This document shows positions 25,798-39,739 of a DNA stretch of 64,000 nucleotides, piece by piece. The stretch is taken from assembly GCA_038501785.1 (NCBI GenBank), contig JBAMJR010000031.1, forward strand, positions 5,912,501-5,976,500, read 5' to 3'. Numbering within the stretch: the stretch's first letter is position 1; each line of letters begins with the position of its first letter. A program made the position numbers and the translations under genes. The notes below the pieces were generated by a model. That model made no database searches. It had not been told where the DNA came from and saw nothing but the letters and a program-made list of their open reading frames with translations. Source of the stretch: Myoxocephalus aenaeus. Lineage: Eukaryota; Chordata; Actinopteri; Perciformes; Cottidae.

Positions 25798-27675
25798 TGC
25801 CGTTTCTGGTTGACATTCTCCAAATCAACTAACTCCACCCTCAGGACCAGGCAGAGGAAGGATGCTCCTGGCCCTTGTGCAGCAGAAAGAGTCACGTTAT
25901 GATTCAGCTCTCACTCCCTCAGTGGCGTCAGCCAATCTGTGGGTTGGTGGCAGTGTGAATCAGGACTGTTGCAAACTCCCACTCCAACACTTTGAGACTG
26001 ACAATGTGTCTTTTGGATCATAAGTAAGTGTGACTAGTGAGGCTTGAGCTCTGAAGGAGTTTATTCCATGTGCCCTAAATGTGACAACCAAACACATTTT
26101 TTAAAAGACTTAATAACACCACTTGTAAATAAACAAGGAGGTGATCAGAATACGTGATGCTGTGTCCAAAGTAACATTGTACTTTTCAATTTAATAAGCA
26201 TCGTTTCTTTTACTTTAATAATGTTTAATCTGTTTTTACTGTTTAGGCCATATGAAGGTTTTCTGTTCTGTAACTGAGCACATGCTTTAACCCAGCAAGT
26301 GAAGAACCAATGTCCCTTCAGAGAGCAATAGAGTTTTGTTATTGTAATATTACAAATGGAATTGCCATCATTTAGGTAAAAAAAAATCAGATTTAGATTT
26401 TCCGAGCTAGCTCATGCTCTAAGGAGCACAATGTGCAATGCATGCGCTGTTAGTTGGGCTATTTAGGTGTCAGGTGGATTAAATGTGTCCTTTGGAGAAG
26501 GCTAGCGGTGTTAAACTGCAGGGCTGCAGCAGGGCAAGCTGCAAGAGCATGACTGATCTATTGAGAGGAGCATCAGTGTGAATGCAGCCGTGGCTCCAAT
26601 CAATATTGCCTTATTTGTTTGTGTGCACACAAGTGTAAAATTGTGTGTTGTCTCTCTTTCAAGTTGTGTAAGTTAAGGCCTTGCATTTAGGGAGCGAAAG
26701 CAAAAAGGTCTGAGAGCAACGAGGGATGGAATGGAGAGATAGTTGGCATTTCAATCCCACAGACAGGGCAAGCGAGGAGAGTATTCATAGAATGATCTCA
26801 GCTTCATTCACAAACACAAAAGCCACTTGCTCTTTCCTCGGTGAAGAAGAGGCCAACTCGTTCTTTTGCATTTACCTGCTTAGCATCAGGATCGTATTCC
26901 TCTGGTTGTATTCAGTGGCTGCTATCAAGTGGCCTCTCCTGTGCCTCTTGAAGACTGAATGAGGATGAGCAGTCAGGGTGCTGTAGCTGCTAACAGGGGA
27001 ACCTTTAGTTTTACATCTGATGAGAGAGGAACCATATATACATGATAGGTCCCAACACAGAACACACTGCATAAAGTAGCCAAAAGTGACTACAGACACG
27101 GTTAACTAAAGGTTTCCTTTACTATAAATTGATTACCACAACCACACATTTCTTTGTAAAATTAATTTGTGCGATTATGCAATTTTCTTCTCTGTAACAC
27201 AAACCCAGGGCTTCAATTAAGTCTTCCTAAATATAGTGAATGTCAAGGACTTCAATGAGTTCTTTGCTTTTGCCTGAGGCCCATGTTTAACAGAGTCTCG
27301 TTCCTTGTAAGCAACATGAATTCACATGTTAGGATGAGGTCATTTAAAACAATGGCCTTTTTAAGGTTGCAGTACACTTTCACGAGGCACTGTGCCCTCG
27401 GAAAACCTGATCGCAGAAATCAGATTTGTTATATTAAGTTTATCATTAGTGTGCAAAGTGGCATGTAAAGATAATAGTATGGGAGTGATGTATGGATGTA
27501 ATGTAGACGTTAGGTAGAACTTAATTCACTGCGATGTCACTGTCTATTACTTTAGAGAGAATCTAAACTATGAAGTGGAGCATACCACCAGCTGAACTAT
27601 AAAATAAATGAATGCTGCTAATACTGCCTGCACATATAAAAAAAAGAACAAACATAATGAATATTTTTGTGACGC

Positions 27676-27776
<101 letters not shown>

Positions 27777-28849
27777 ACCTCTATTTCAGAAAATGTGCTA
27801 CCCTGATGACAGCACCATGATGAGAAAGGCTCGGTGCTGTAGAGCACATGACAGTCAAAGGTAGCGTCCTGTCAGTCAGTGTTGCAGTTGGATGCCAGGG
27901 CTGGGAGATAGCACTTTTTGAACTCTGGAAAATCATGCTGAAACCTGAACCAGGCCTCCAAGAGAGCAGCTCACAGAAAAAAACAGGTGCCCTGCACATA
28001 ACACGACTGACCGTGGGGAGGGGGGTGATCCTCCTCACCATGCAATGTCACTGGGCTCATGAGCCAATGCCTCTCAGGAATAGCCGTGAGTTGTTAGGAC
28101 ACAGTGTTCTGTTGAAATAACACCATCTTCTATGAACGCTAGTTCTAACAGAGAGTTGCAGTGACCAGCCTTTCTAAATGGTAGCATTTGAAGGCCACGG
28201 TTTTCGCATATCGTCAAAAAAATGTGCTGCTACTGTATTCTATCATAGCACACAACCTACATTCAAGCAGAAACAACAGAAAACATCAGCCCAGCAGGCC
28301 AAGGTAGTGCAACAATGTGCTGTCAGGCCGTCTGCTGTTTTCTGGTCTCTGATGGAGAACACAGGTCAAGGGTCAGGGCTGGGCACACACAGAGGAGATC
28401 TCCGTGACCTGTGCTCACATGGCCTCTCACCTCATCCACGTCACGGTAATACAAACAGCACACAACCTTAGTTAAACATTTAGTGGGTACGAGAGAACTA
28501 TTTCTGAACGATGAGGAGCATCTATTATTGGCGTAGCGGTTTGACCTTGCACCTGTTTGGTGTGGCATTAATGGAATGGGGGTAGCTGTTCATGTGAGCG
28601 GCTATGCACCCCTGCGCTTTGCCCTTTCATATCCTTGTGTATTTCACATCAGTGCGTCTTGACATTGTGTTTTTGAGTGCACTCAGGCGGGGCAGTATGT
28701 TTTTTATGTATGTGCAGGATGTCTGTGCCTCCTGAGGTATGCGTGTGTGAGCGGAGGAATTTGTGTGTGCACTGTATGTGTGGTGCTCTCCCATCGGTGA
28801 ATCTTCTACCCCCCCGCCACAGGGACAATGCAATCAGATGTCACCACAG

Positions 28850-29090
28850 GAACCTGATATAATGATCGCTGTGGAGTGTGCTAATTAACACTGAATAGAG
28901 CTCATAAGCGCGGCCCTTTTGCCAACAAATCAGCCGACAGCACAGCGCACAGGCATTTGTCAATGAGCCGAGCAGAGGCAGGGTCACACACTCGGCACAA
29001 AATCCAGCGCATTGCTCGGTAAACGCACTGGCACCTCCATACACATCTGCAGCACATTGAGAAAACATGCTCCTTTATTATGAGTGTAAA
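28850..29090. other. candidate conserved non-coding block
   Basis: Repeat-free, balanced composition, with GCTAATTAACA at 28880-28890, TGTCAATGAG (TALE-homeobox-like) at 28958-28967 and several CGC-containing words. Simple repeats are absent for over 200 bp in a repeat-rich setting. Conservation not tested. Confidence 0.25.
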
Positions 29091-29367
29091 CAGCATGACA
29101 AGGCACAAGACTTTGAGGGAATCGTGTCCTTATTCAAGTGCCCTTAAGCTGTTTTCACTCCCTGCTGCAGTAAATAGTATCATTATTTATATCACCATTG
29201 CCTATGAGGGTGTGTGCATACACGGAGAAAGCACAACACTAGCTGTTGGAAGCACACACATTCAAACACACACTCGTACACAACCGCTGGTCTCCTTTGA
29301 GATGTCAGCGATCTGCTCACGGTTTGGTGGAGCCATTGTTCAGAAGGGCTCATATTCTTTTAACGGT

Positions 29368-29407
<40 letters not shown>

Positions 29408-29416
29408 GGGGGGGGG
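29368..29416. repeat. (GT)n joined to G-run
   Basis: A 37-bp GT tract passes without a break into 12 G at 29405-29416, a compound repeat. Confidence 0.97.
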
Positions 29417-29583
29417 CTTTTGTTGTTGTAAACAGCATGAATTTTTAATCCAGCCCAAGATTCTGGGCTGGTAATGAATGTGGCTCGGCAGCCAGCCTCT
29501 CTGGGGAGGGAGGCCCCTGACTCCTGTTGCTAAGTTTCAGCAATGCCTGAGTTTTGGAGGAATCAGCCTGTTACGCCCCACCA

Positions 29584-29587
<4 letters not shown>

Positions 29588-29655
<68 letters not shown>
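29588..29655. repeat. (CA)n microsatellite, about 68 bp
   Basis: A pure CA tract 171 bp after the GT/G compound repeat and in the opposite phase. Confidence 0.98.
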
Positions 29656-29657
<2 letters not shown>

Positions 29658-30803
29658 TCACTTGGGCACACAACTACTGACTTATACAAAATTAGCCTTT
29701 AACATTATATACAAAACATGCACATTTTAGGCAAGTAAACTATATAATGTACATTAATTATTATTAATCACTATACTCATTATATTAAACACACACAGAG
29801 GCACAATTGCAAGATATAGATACTCAAACACCCAGGCATTCACAGAAAGACTGCAACACTTTTCATTTAACTCACTCCTTTTCTATTAAGTCTCTTCCTC
29901 TAGCCAAGCTGATTTGAGGAGTAGTTCTACGTTTCTCTTTTCCCAGCTTGCTTTTTTTCTCCTTGGAGGATCCATTTCTTCGATTCTGCAGCCCGAGGCT
30001 GTCGGTCATTTTATTAGTCTAAAGCTTGCTAGTTCAATAGTGTCAATTCCAAGCCTTGGACATTGACCTAAAGGAGTTGCTCCTCAACACCCAGTCCCAA
30101 ATCAACCACTTCCTCTACATATTTCCCTCCATCTAGCACTTTCACTATCAACACTAAAATGCCCTAAAACTCCTCCCAAACAGCTCACCCCTGACCTCAA
30201 AGCACCAGCTAGAAGAACAGATTTATTTGCATCTTTCAGTGAAGTTGCCGACACCCTCCAATTGCACATAATGACTGTGTGGAGAAGCTTTGAAAAAAGC
30301 ATGCACATAGTTAAAAGCTGAAGCTCTACAATGAAATTTCTCACATCTTCCTTATTCTATTCCTGACACATTAACCGCGTCTCATCCAAGACTGTAGAGA
30401 GAAACAGCAGTTGTGTGATCATAAGTCTGAAAATAGATCTGCTCCCATTGGAGCCTCTCCTGTCATAGAGAAAAGCTTCAATAAAACTGAGAGATGTATA
30501 CTATATGTCAAAGGGTTAAATCAAAGTGTTGCTTTTTTTAAGTAAAAAAGCGTTGGAATTCTCCCCTGCCCACTTTTTTCGGTCTTCCCCTCCCAAAGCG
30601 ATTAAATTGCTGATTGATTTTTGTATCTCAGCTCGATTCCTTGCCCCTCGCTCTCCGTCTCTTGCCATTGATCCTCACAAGGCTGCTGACTCCAAAGTCA
30701 GAGGACCCATCCTCTCTGGCCTCCGGAAATGAACTTGTTAGATGGGCTGTGCGATTTATTGCTCATGAGGCCGGGGTGTCTCTGCGTGAGTGTCTATAGG
30801 GGC

Positions 30804-30808
<5 letters not shown>

Positions 30809-30882
<74 letters not shown>
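30809..30882. repeat. (GT)n microsatellite, about 74 bp
   Basis: A pure GT tract ending in TTTGAGAGAGAG. Confidence 0.98.
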
Positions 30883-30885
<3 letters not shown>

Positions 30886-32079
30886 AGAGAGAGTGCCAAC
30901 TGTGCTTTCACAGGGCTTGAAATTTATTGCATGTCTGCATTTCTCTGTACACCAGTGCATGTGCGCGTCCGTGTGAGGCAGCTAAGTGTTGAATTTATAC
31001 CAGCATGCGTTAGTGCGCATGTACGTGTGTATGGATGTTATTCATCTTTGACAATGTTTTTATATTATACAGCATCTTATCTTCTATGACAACTTCCTGA
31101 CCCGCAGTGTTTTCCCTTTAACTGTGCCTGAGCTTGTGTAGTAGGTTGTGTTGCAGTTTACCATCCAAATAACAGAATTATTGTTCATGTCAAGGTTTTG
31201 TTTGTCAGTTTCCTGCTGAGGTAAGATGTTAAGAGTTCATCCTGGTATTGCTAGTCGTACTGCTCACTGATCTGCCCCGTCCACCTGTGTGTGGCGTCAG
31301 ACACAGCCCTGTCCTCTACTGCAGCTCCCTCTGACATATTGATTGGGTTCCATTTAAAAGCCCTGTTCGCCCACCATTATTTACTCCAACAGTAAATCTT
31401 TACAATGCCGTAAAAGACTGTTTTACGCACTCGGATTATACAATCTCCCTGCTGCAGCGGCCAGACAGTCATGTGTCAGGCAAGATGAGATGAAAGGAGA
31501 GGAGACGAGAGGAGAGGAGAGTAGACAAGGAGAGGAGGTGTGGGCTCTGCACCTCATCTCTCCCCAGAGGCAGATGCAGTGCAATGGCACCAGAAAGGGC
31601 CTTGGCACTACTTTAAAGCGTACTCCAAGAGAATGAGCCGACTGCTCTCCCTCAACTTCACTCTCCTCTCTCCAGTGTGCTTTGGCACTTCTCCATCCTT
31701 TTGTTTTAAGCTGGCAACATGTTTTTGTACTTGGTACTGTGGCATTTAATTTGCTAAAAGTGCCAGCTACTGTTATTGGTTTATAGTTCTGCAGAAACTG
31801 ATCTTGCATAACTGACCCAGACCTCAAATAGAAGCATTGTGTTACATCGTCCAACCAACTAAAGGCCTTTTTTGTGGTTTCATTCATCAGCGTGATGGGA
31901 ATACTTTAGTGATGATAATTCATTTTGAAGTGTGTGCAAAGAGATATGGAAATTATAAACTCTCGACAAACAAACAGCATGGAAGTGCTGAATGATTAGT
32001 ATACATTAGGACATGTGTGCCAGGTATTGAAGAAGACACGCACAAGCTTTGACTCGTGGATTCTCGGAGGTCACTCTGC

Positions 32080-32350
32080 ATCACCGTAAATCATTCAGCT
32101 TGGATATACGCGAGGTCTTTATGTCATTAGACGGCATATGCTGCGCTTGTTCCCCCTGCCTCTCCACACCCCAGGCCATCCGCCCTGCCCAGTCGCAGTG
32201 TAGCTATGGTTCACATGGCCAAGTCACACCGGGGGTAATAAGTACTTAATTTAGGAGCGGGGAGGCGGGCCATGGTTGGTGTTTATTGGTGTTGATGCCG
32301 AACAGACTTCAAAAAGCCACTAGGCCCATAATTTATCTCTCTCCACGGAC
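32080..32350. other. candidate conserved non-coding block
   Basis: Repeat-free, with CATCACCGTAAATCATT, TTTATGTCATTAGACGG and GTAATAAGTACTTAATT words and a CCATAATTTATC stretch. It is bordered by a GA-rich low-complexity run from about 32400. Enhancer-like by composition only. Confidence 0.25.
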
Positions 32351-33024
32351 CCAGAGTGTTTCAGGAACAGAGCGAGTAAGACATAGAGAGTAAATGAGTG
32401 TGAGAGAGAGAGAGGAAGAGAGAGAGTATGTGTGTCCTTCAGTGGGTGTTTAATACTGCTTGGCTGTTGACTTTGGTGTACGTATTCTTTGATGTCAGCA
32501 ACACCATCATCAAGAATCTTTTCCCCCAGCCCCCTGCAGTAGTTTTGCGCCGCTCATTCCCCCCTCACAAACTCATCCAAGTTGAACTTGGCTGTCCAAA
32601 TCATCTGCCACTGGTAGCGCTCACATGGGATACCCAAGCTGAAAGTGTACACTTGAAAAAAAGATCATTTGGAATAAACAATAAATAATTCAGAAGAGTA
32701 GTTAAATAAGTAATAGTGTGATATCTATTTCTTTGGTGGCGCTATTGCCTTTCTTTATTTATTAATGGCCTAAATAGACACTGTGTCTTGCCACGAAGAG
32801 CAGTCTCTTGAACTGAATCCTTAAGGAAAAGAGAAAGTTACAGCTTCGTTTATCTTGCCTCTCTCTCTCCATATGCCTTTTTGTCCATCTCTGTGAAGTG
32901 GCGAGAAGCAGAGCACAGTCTAGACTTTTTATTTTGTGGGGGATACGTGGGGGAAAGGGTCAAGGAGTGACACGGGCCAGCTGCGGAATCCTGATCATAG
33001 CGGCTCCCCCAAATCTTCCCTCCT

Positions 33025-33027
<3 letters not shown>

Positions 33028-33071
<44 letters not shown>
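33028..33071. repeat. (CA)n microsatellite, about 44 bp
   Basis: A short pure CA tract after a CTCCTCCT pyrimidine stretch. Confidence 0.97.
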
Positions 33072-33073
<2 letters not shown>

Positions 33074-34429
33074 CTCCTGTAATGGCCATAAGATGCTCCA
33101 AAAATACCCTCCCCCACCACATCCAGAGGATGATATCCACCCCTCTCTAGGGAGATAGAATGTCTCTCTCCATATCTGGCAACCATGACCACAAATTAAG
33201 TGAAGGCTTCTGTGAAATATTCCCTTCGTGTGGCTCAGGGTTTAAAAGCGCCCAGAAGGATACAGAAACTCCTCAGTCAAGGAACGAACATATGTGTGAA
33301 CACTTGAACATCAATTCACAATTAAGTGATACAACAGCCTTCTCAAGCCCTCTCTAACTAGAGGGCTTACTGTCTCTGAGCCACTTCGCTTTGACTCACA
33401 AAGTTGGGATCAGAACACTTTAAAACACAGCTCACCACACAGAACACCTCTGAGTCGAGCATATGACAAGAAAACTACCTTTACTGTAGATGTATGCATG
33501 ACTTTAAATTATTAAATGAGCCAATTGAAAACAAACTCATTAAAAGTTAACCACAGAAATGAACTATCACTTTAGTGGTGGTAACAGTATGCTTCCTGTA
33601 ATTCTTGAGGCAATAAAGATGGACGCATGCAAGTGGCAGTGAACTAAGGTGGGTGGGCTGCTGGGCTTTTGTTCAAGTGTTGACACCCTCTAATATGTTG
33701 ACAGATGAGTGCTTCAGTAGCCAGTCAACAACTTGCTAATATACGGCCACAACACTTTCTGCTGCTGAGGAGGACGGAGGCAGCAGAGGCGGTGCGGAGC
33801 ATGGCTGAGGAGTTTAAGCGTTTTAGCAGATAGGTGGACGAGAACACGCCGTCACCCTGAAACATGGCCGGCTGCAGCCAGAGGCTATAAATCTAGCAGC
33901 GCCAGAATTTCAGCACTGGCTACAGTGTGACCACGCACCTGCATTTTGCAGTCTGAAATGTAGACACTGAGGTATTCAGTAGATGTACACACACTAAAGA
34001 CTACAACATATAATCATGCACGTTTCTACCGAAATATTAGTCCAAGCTTTTGCAGCAGCTTGTGGTCATTGTCCAAAAAACAGAAAGGTTCATACAGGTA
34101 GACGCATATTCAAAGACACACATCTGCACAAAGCCACATGCGCATCATCACCATCTGAGATCGCCTGGGGTAGTGAAAGGATAAGAAAACATAGCCAGGT
34201 CTGCCCCCTCTGGCCTGTGGCTGTTGGGAGGAGATGCTTCTCGCCTCCCATTTCTCCCGGTCCACAGGAGGCCCATCTCCACACAGCCACTGACCCATCT
34301 GTCCCGCATGGCTAACTGGGCTCCTGTGTATTCAACACAGCAGAGCAACACTGAGGGGAAGGAGGGGCGAGGGGGGCCTACAACATCTGGGAACCATCAA
34401 GCCAAGAGAGCCTTAGATCCTGAGATTCC

Positions 34430-34570
34430 AGTCTCCGACCCCTCTCCTCACCTCCCCCTCTTGCCTCTACTCAACCCCTCCACCACCACTTTTCCTCTCC
34501 ATCTGTCTCCCTCCCTCTCTCCTGTCCTCCTCCCCCTCCCCTTTTACTCTCCTCCCCTCGTCCCGGCTGC
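34430..34570. repeat. polypyrimidine low-complexity tract
   Basis: About 140 bp of almost pure C/T with CCTCTC and CCACCACC words. It gives a long Pro/Leu/Ser-rich frame on the plus strand, which I do not regard as a gene. A triplex or H-DNA-prone composition. Confidence 0.8.
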
Positions 34571-35428
34571 CCATCATTTCCATGTCTCTTCGGCAGTGGG
34601 CCTAATCCAAACAGATTGTCTAACTGTTTCAAAAACATACTCCCTTTCTCAGCCCCCTCTGCTCCCCCTCTCTGTCCTGTGTTCATCCCGGGGAACAGAC
34701 ACTCTCTTTCATAGTGGAGGAGGTGCTGGTGTCAGTCTGGCTTGGGTTAGCAGGTTACTGCTGCACAGAACCATTTCGGGAGGAATGAGCTTGCTAGGCC
34801 CCAAAGCACTTTGGCAGATCCCCGTTTAATACTCAACCCTAACACATTACACGCCTTCCAACCCGCTCCTCTCCCTCTTCCTCCACACCCTAGGTCTGTA
34901 TAGGAATGGCCACAGCTGGCAACATAGGCTTACTATGTGTGTGGTTCAAAGCCCATTGTCTCAGGCATATTGTCCGGCCCTGCCACCCTATCCCGCAGGC
35001 TAGTGCTGGGCCAGGGATAGCCTTGGGGGGGCAGTAGGGGGCTCAGGAGCTGGGAGGTATCCCAGGAGACCACCAGGCCTCCCACTGGGTAGCCTGCCTA
35101 CATCTGAAGCTCCCCCTGCCACTGCCTGCTGAACTCCTGCATACTGTGTTTTGTTTAGAAGGAAGCTCTGTCCCTATTTACCATAATTGAATTAAAAGGA
35201 TTAACATGGTTCCAGTGTTGCTCACATCTGTGTTCTCTATGATTCTACCTCTCTCACTGAGTCGTGTATTCTTGAGGCAGGGGGACTCGGGATTTTCGAG
35301 GTCCTTAGAATTGTTTCCTTTAGATGCAAGATTTTACATAATTAAAGCCTGTTTTACAAAAAGGTAAATGTTTTAGAAAAATTAATTGTTGACACTCTCC
35401 CAGTCCAAACAGAACCTTTACTACCCCC

Positions 35429-35431
<3 letters not shown>

Positions 35432-35504
<73 letters not shown>
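35432..35504. repeat. (CA)n microsatellite, about 73 bp
   Basis: A pure CA tract in otherwise unique sequence. Confidence 0.98.
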
Positions 35505-35507
<3 letters not shown>

Positions 35508-35752
35508 CCTGACAGACACTTTGATTTATGTCTAGCCACCAACAAAAAAAGAGAACAAAATCAATTGGCTATTACCGCACTTAGCACTGGGCTGTCACCA
35601 CCTGGGAGCAGGGTGTTGAAAATAAAAGACAGAGCCCATACGACTCTTCCATACCACTACATAGAATCATTCCCACTGGGGAGACACAGATCAGTACTCA
35701 ATCTCCATATACACAGCTAGTCTCCAAACTGAGTGTCTGTAACACTTGTGCT

Positions 35753-36034
35753 CAGGGGACGGTGGTAGCCCAGAGGTCAGAGAAGCTGGCTTGTGACTGA
35801 AGTGTCGATGGTTGGAATTGCCAGACTGGCTGGAAAACTGTGGGTAGAGAAAGCAACAACCACTACCACAACACCCCTGAGCAAGGCTCCGACTTCCATC
35901 TGGCCGAGAGAAGAGTACTGTGGTTGTACTGGGTGGCTTACAGGTGTGTCTCTTTGTAACGGCATGTATATGAAGCACAGTGTCGATTGAACAGATAAGA
36001 CATTTAACATTAAATAAATGCAATACCTGAAAAA
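35753..36034 (+). mobile_element. tRNA-derived SINE
   Basis: The 5' head carries a pol III A box (TAGCCCAGAGG, 35766-35776) and a decayed B box (GGTTGGAATTGCC, 35810-35822), spaced as in tRNA-derived promoters. The body words GAGAAGCTGGCTTGTGACTG and CCCTGAGCAAGGCTCCGAC match my memory of a common percomorph SINE. The 3' end is A-rich (TTAAATAAATGC). Flanking duplications ACTTGTGCT (35744-35752) and ACTTGCGCT (36035-36043) match at 8 of 9. It is non-coding and depended on a LINE for mobility. The decayed B box argues against present transcription. Confidence 0.8.
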
Positions 36035-38819
36035 ACTTGCGCTGATACTCGAGTGATTACTGGCTGAGTAAACTTAATCAATGATGTTGTAACAGATTTT
36101 ATCTGTCTCCACACTTTGGTCCTGACCAACCTCATCTGTTGGACTGAGGTGACTATCAGAGTTCCTCTTCTTTTTCTCAAACTGTGCCACTCTTTCTGAT
36201 CTGATTAAGATCATATATTCAATGCCAAGGGCACCAAATGTGCATCAACCCTTTTGCACACTGACATATTATAATACAGTCAGCTAAGGTTGCCCGGACT
36301 AGCTTTTCTGCACCATCAATGCACCCCTTCACCTTGTCCTGACCCCGCTGTCCTGCACTCGAAATTGTCCTGCTGTATTTAGGTCTTTATATTCCCAATG
36401 GAAGCTATTCCAGGCATGCATCATGCAAGCAACAAGGGGATATTTTTATGGTTTCAGTGGGTGGGGTGTAAGGACGTAGGTGGTCGCTGAACGGAAAAGG
36501 CAGGGACGTGGGATTTAGGGAACCATGCACTGGGGCAAAGTTTAATCAGATGCAGTCTAGGAAAACAAGAACAGAGTTCACACATTACTGTACAACACCT
36601 TTTCACTTAACCCTTATAGGGGCGTGCCAAATGGAGTGCAGTGATATAATGGGCCACATTGCATCACTAGCCCCCCTCACCCCCTCCATGTCATCTTGTC
36701 CCTTGCCAGCCCAGGAACCATGTCTGACCCAACAACTGTGTGTCTGCCAACTGGAATGCAGGCCAGGGTCAGCGGCGGGGGCCTCATGGCCTCCGAGGGA
36801 CTATTCTGAGAGCAGGAGCTCATCTCTGTTCTAACCCTACACTGGCGTCTTGTGACTGTTAAAAATGGCCCTATGTGCTCACTGACTCTAAAACACAATC
36901 ACTCGCGCCCTCTATCTCGCTCTCTCTCGTGCACTCACACACAAGGACTCACTGGGGAGTGTTAAGCTTATTTCACATGTATGTGTTAGTCACACGCATC
37001 AATCAAATGTTCACTGGGTATGATAATCATTTGGGAGAAAAAAGTGATATGATCATAACATGCATGCTTGTACAATCAAGTTCGGTCAGCATATGTCAAG
37101 TAGTGTTAAGAAAGTAATGCATGTGGATTCACCCACACTTGAACATTGTCACATTTCAAAACATTATGCTCATACATAATGTTGTACAGTTACAATCTGC
37201 AAATCATCTCTGTGTCCATCTGCAGTTTCAAGTTCCAACCCGCTGACCATACACTGTAATCACTGTGTATTTAGCGTTATCTTTAGAGAGCTGGCCCGTG
37301 TGAGACCTTTTTACGACACTGTAAACTTTAACTGCCTGGGTCTTACTGCTTTAACTCCAGTCCAGCAACCCGAGGGAACCAGGGAGATTACAGAAGGAGC
37401 TTATGGGATCGAAAGGGAGAAAGCCACTGTTGTCCATCTCAGCAGCAGCAGCATGACAGCCCACAGCCAGCTGTTCTGACACTGCCATGTAGCCAGTAAG
37501 ATGCAGTATTTTGCAAGTTATGTTCAAAAGATACCTGTTTATACGCAATGGGGTGTCTCACTGAAGATATACAATATGGACATGTGCAATAGGGTCCAAA
37601 CAAGCACTTAGCCTATTCTGCTGTATCTAAACAATCCTTGTGATATCAACTCCATAGTGTTTACTGTACTTCAGACAATCGCTAACTATAATGTTGTATA
37701 TTTTACTTTAGCCATGTTTGGAGGGTATGGATAAACCGATCTCAATCTCCAAGACTGATAGCTTACCGCCTTCTCCAGCTTGAGTTGGCTTTTATCTCCA
37801 ACTCTGCATGTGATGGAGAGGCTTCTTGCTGTTAAATCATCTATTTCATGAGTTGCTGGCAATCTAAGGGAAAAGCCTAACGAAGGCTATTAAAAAATCC
37901 CCATGGAGATAAGGAAAGTGGACTCTCTTACACTTTAAGTGTCTGAACATACACCAACAGGCTTGCACAAAGAAATAAATATGCAGCCACACATAAAAAT
38001 AAATCATAGAAACATATGTGCCACACAGCATCACAGGCATCCACTGCTTCCTAATGTACACTTATAACAAAACATTACAAAAAATAAAATATTTCATTCA
38101 ACACTTTCACAGATGCTTGGGCATGAACAAAATGCAGAACAATGAAACAGTACATATGCACAGTACAGTACATATTGTGCAATGCATACCCATAGAGACA
38201 CCTGTTGTGACACTCAGATTGCCATGGCCCCAAGATAGTCAGTCATCTCTGAATGCGTGTTCACGTGAGCTCCTAGGGGTTGGGACAGAGCTGCCTTCTG
38301 GTGCAATACAAACAGGACTTTTATAGGCATGTTTATGAGCGGTTGGTCGTAGTCCCCCGTTTTGGTACAGGCTGGGCTGAGCTAAGCTAAACCGAGCTGG
38401 GCGGGGGGGGGTCAGGCAAGGATTGATGTCAGGCAGGACAGTACAACCCTGTCTAGGCGTCTGGGTCATATACCATGACCTCTGCTCTCTCTGGTTTCAG
38501 CTCAGGTTGCTGTTTCATGTGGGCTCTCCTGCAGGGGGACACTAACTGTCAACATAGCTCCTCTGTGAATGGCATAGGTCAGTGCACACATGTGGTTGTA
38601 GGGCGTCTAGTTGGAGCTCACAATGGATCACGTAGAGCAAGCACCCCACTGCGAAAATGGGCCCTATAAATAAGAGCTGAACATGCTGCCATCCCAGTCA
38701 AACATGGTTATATTACTTGGGTTGATGCATTGATGTTTCAACCACATCAAAGTTTACATTTGAGGACAGGGTGAACTATTAACCGAGGCATGGTTGCTTT
38801 CTAAGCTTCTATACTGTGT

Positions 38820-39000
38820 AGTTTTACCACAGCTGTGCTAAAGGCCAGATGAGGCCCTGACTCTGTCGGCTAAGGAATCATTATGGGCTCATAAAGCGCC
38901 CTGCGCCAAGCCTCCACTCAATAAGCCTGGATCCACATGGAGCCAATGCAGCTGATTAATTAGTCAAGCAATCAATGGGCTGTGCCTTCCATCCACTGAT
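38820..39000. other. candidate conserved non-coding block
   Basis: Repeat-free with tightly packed homeobox-type words: AATCATTATGGGCTCATAAAG near 38875-38895 and CTGATTAATTAGTC followed by AAGCAATCAATGGG at 38952-38978. The TTATGGG and CATAAA words are HOX/CDX-like and ATCAATGG is PBX-like. One of the better enhancer candidates in the window by motif density; conservation not tested. Confidence 0.3.
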
Positions 39001-39739
39001 TTCCTCTTATATTTTGCTCAGGTACTGCAGCAATTACTACACACGTTCAAATGTATGTGCACCCAAACACACACACACACATTCACACTGTATGCAAGAA
39101 ACCATACATAAAGACACATACATTCACCAGCCATCACACACTTTTCCCTCCTTTACACTCACATGCACTTGTCTACAAAATGATGAGATACAAAAACAAA
39201 GAAAAACACTTTGAATTGGGGATAAGAGGCGACGGAGGGAGAAAAAAAGCTGAGGGAATAAGTAAGAAAGTTCTCACCTTCAAAGCGGTGAGAGCAGGCT
39301 GGCTGTCAGTCAGGAGAGGGAGGTGCCATTTGAAGGATCAGTCATCCCTGACAGTGCTGTCATGGAGAGCCTTAATTAGCCAGGATTACTTCCTCACTTA
39401 ATGAAGCATGCGCTTCTTCGTCTCGGCCCGAATACCACTCTCCCCTCTCCCTATTTTCCCTCCCTCAGGTTTTCTCCTCCGTCTATCTCCCTCACTCATT
39501 CTCTGTAGCTCTTTCCTGTTCTGTGCCCTTCTCTCCAGGCAGGCTGCTCAAATCGCTCTTCATATTGGAGACTTCTCACATCCCCTATCACAGACGCTCT
39601 GTCACTTTCACTAACCAATGTGGGTGTGTGTTCACTCTCCTCTCTGCTCCCTTTCATCCCCCTGCACCCTCAATTCCGCCTCAATTGCTGCTTAAACTGC
39701 AGCAGTTTTACTCAAGCACCGTACTTGGACATGGCCTGT

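Noticed and set aside
34224..34829. 201-aa plus-strand frame
   Set aside because: It runs through a polypyrimidine tract, is dominated by Pro, Leu and Ser, has no domain and is overlapped by frames on the other strand.
35755..35830. A free-standing tRNA gene
   Set aside because: A and B boxes are present but the body does not fold as a cloverleaf with paired acceptor arms, and the sequence continues as a SINE with duplications at its ends.
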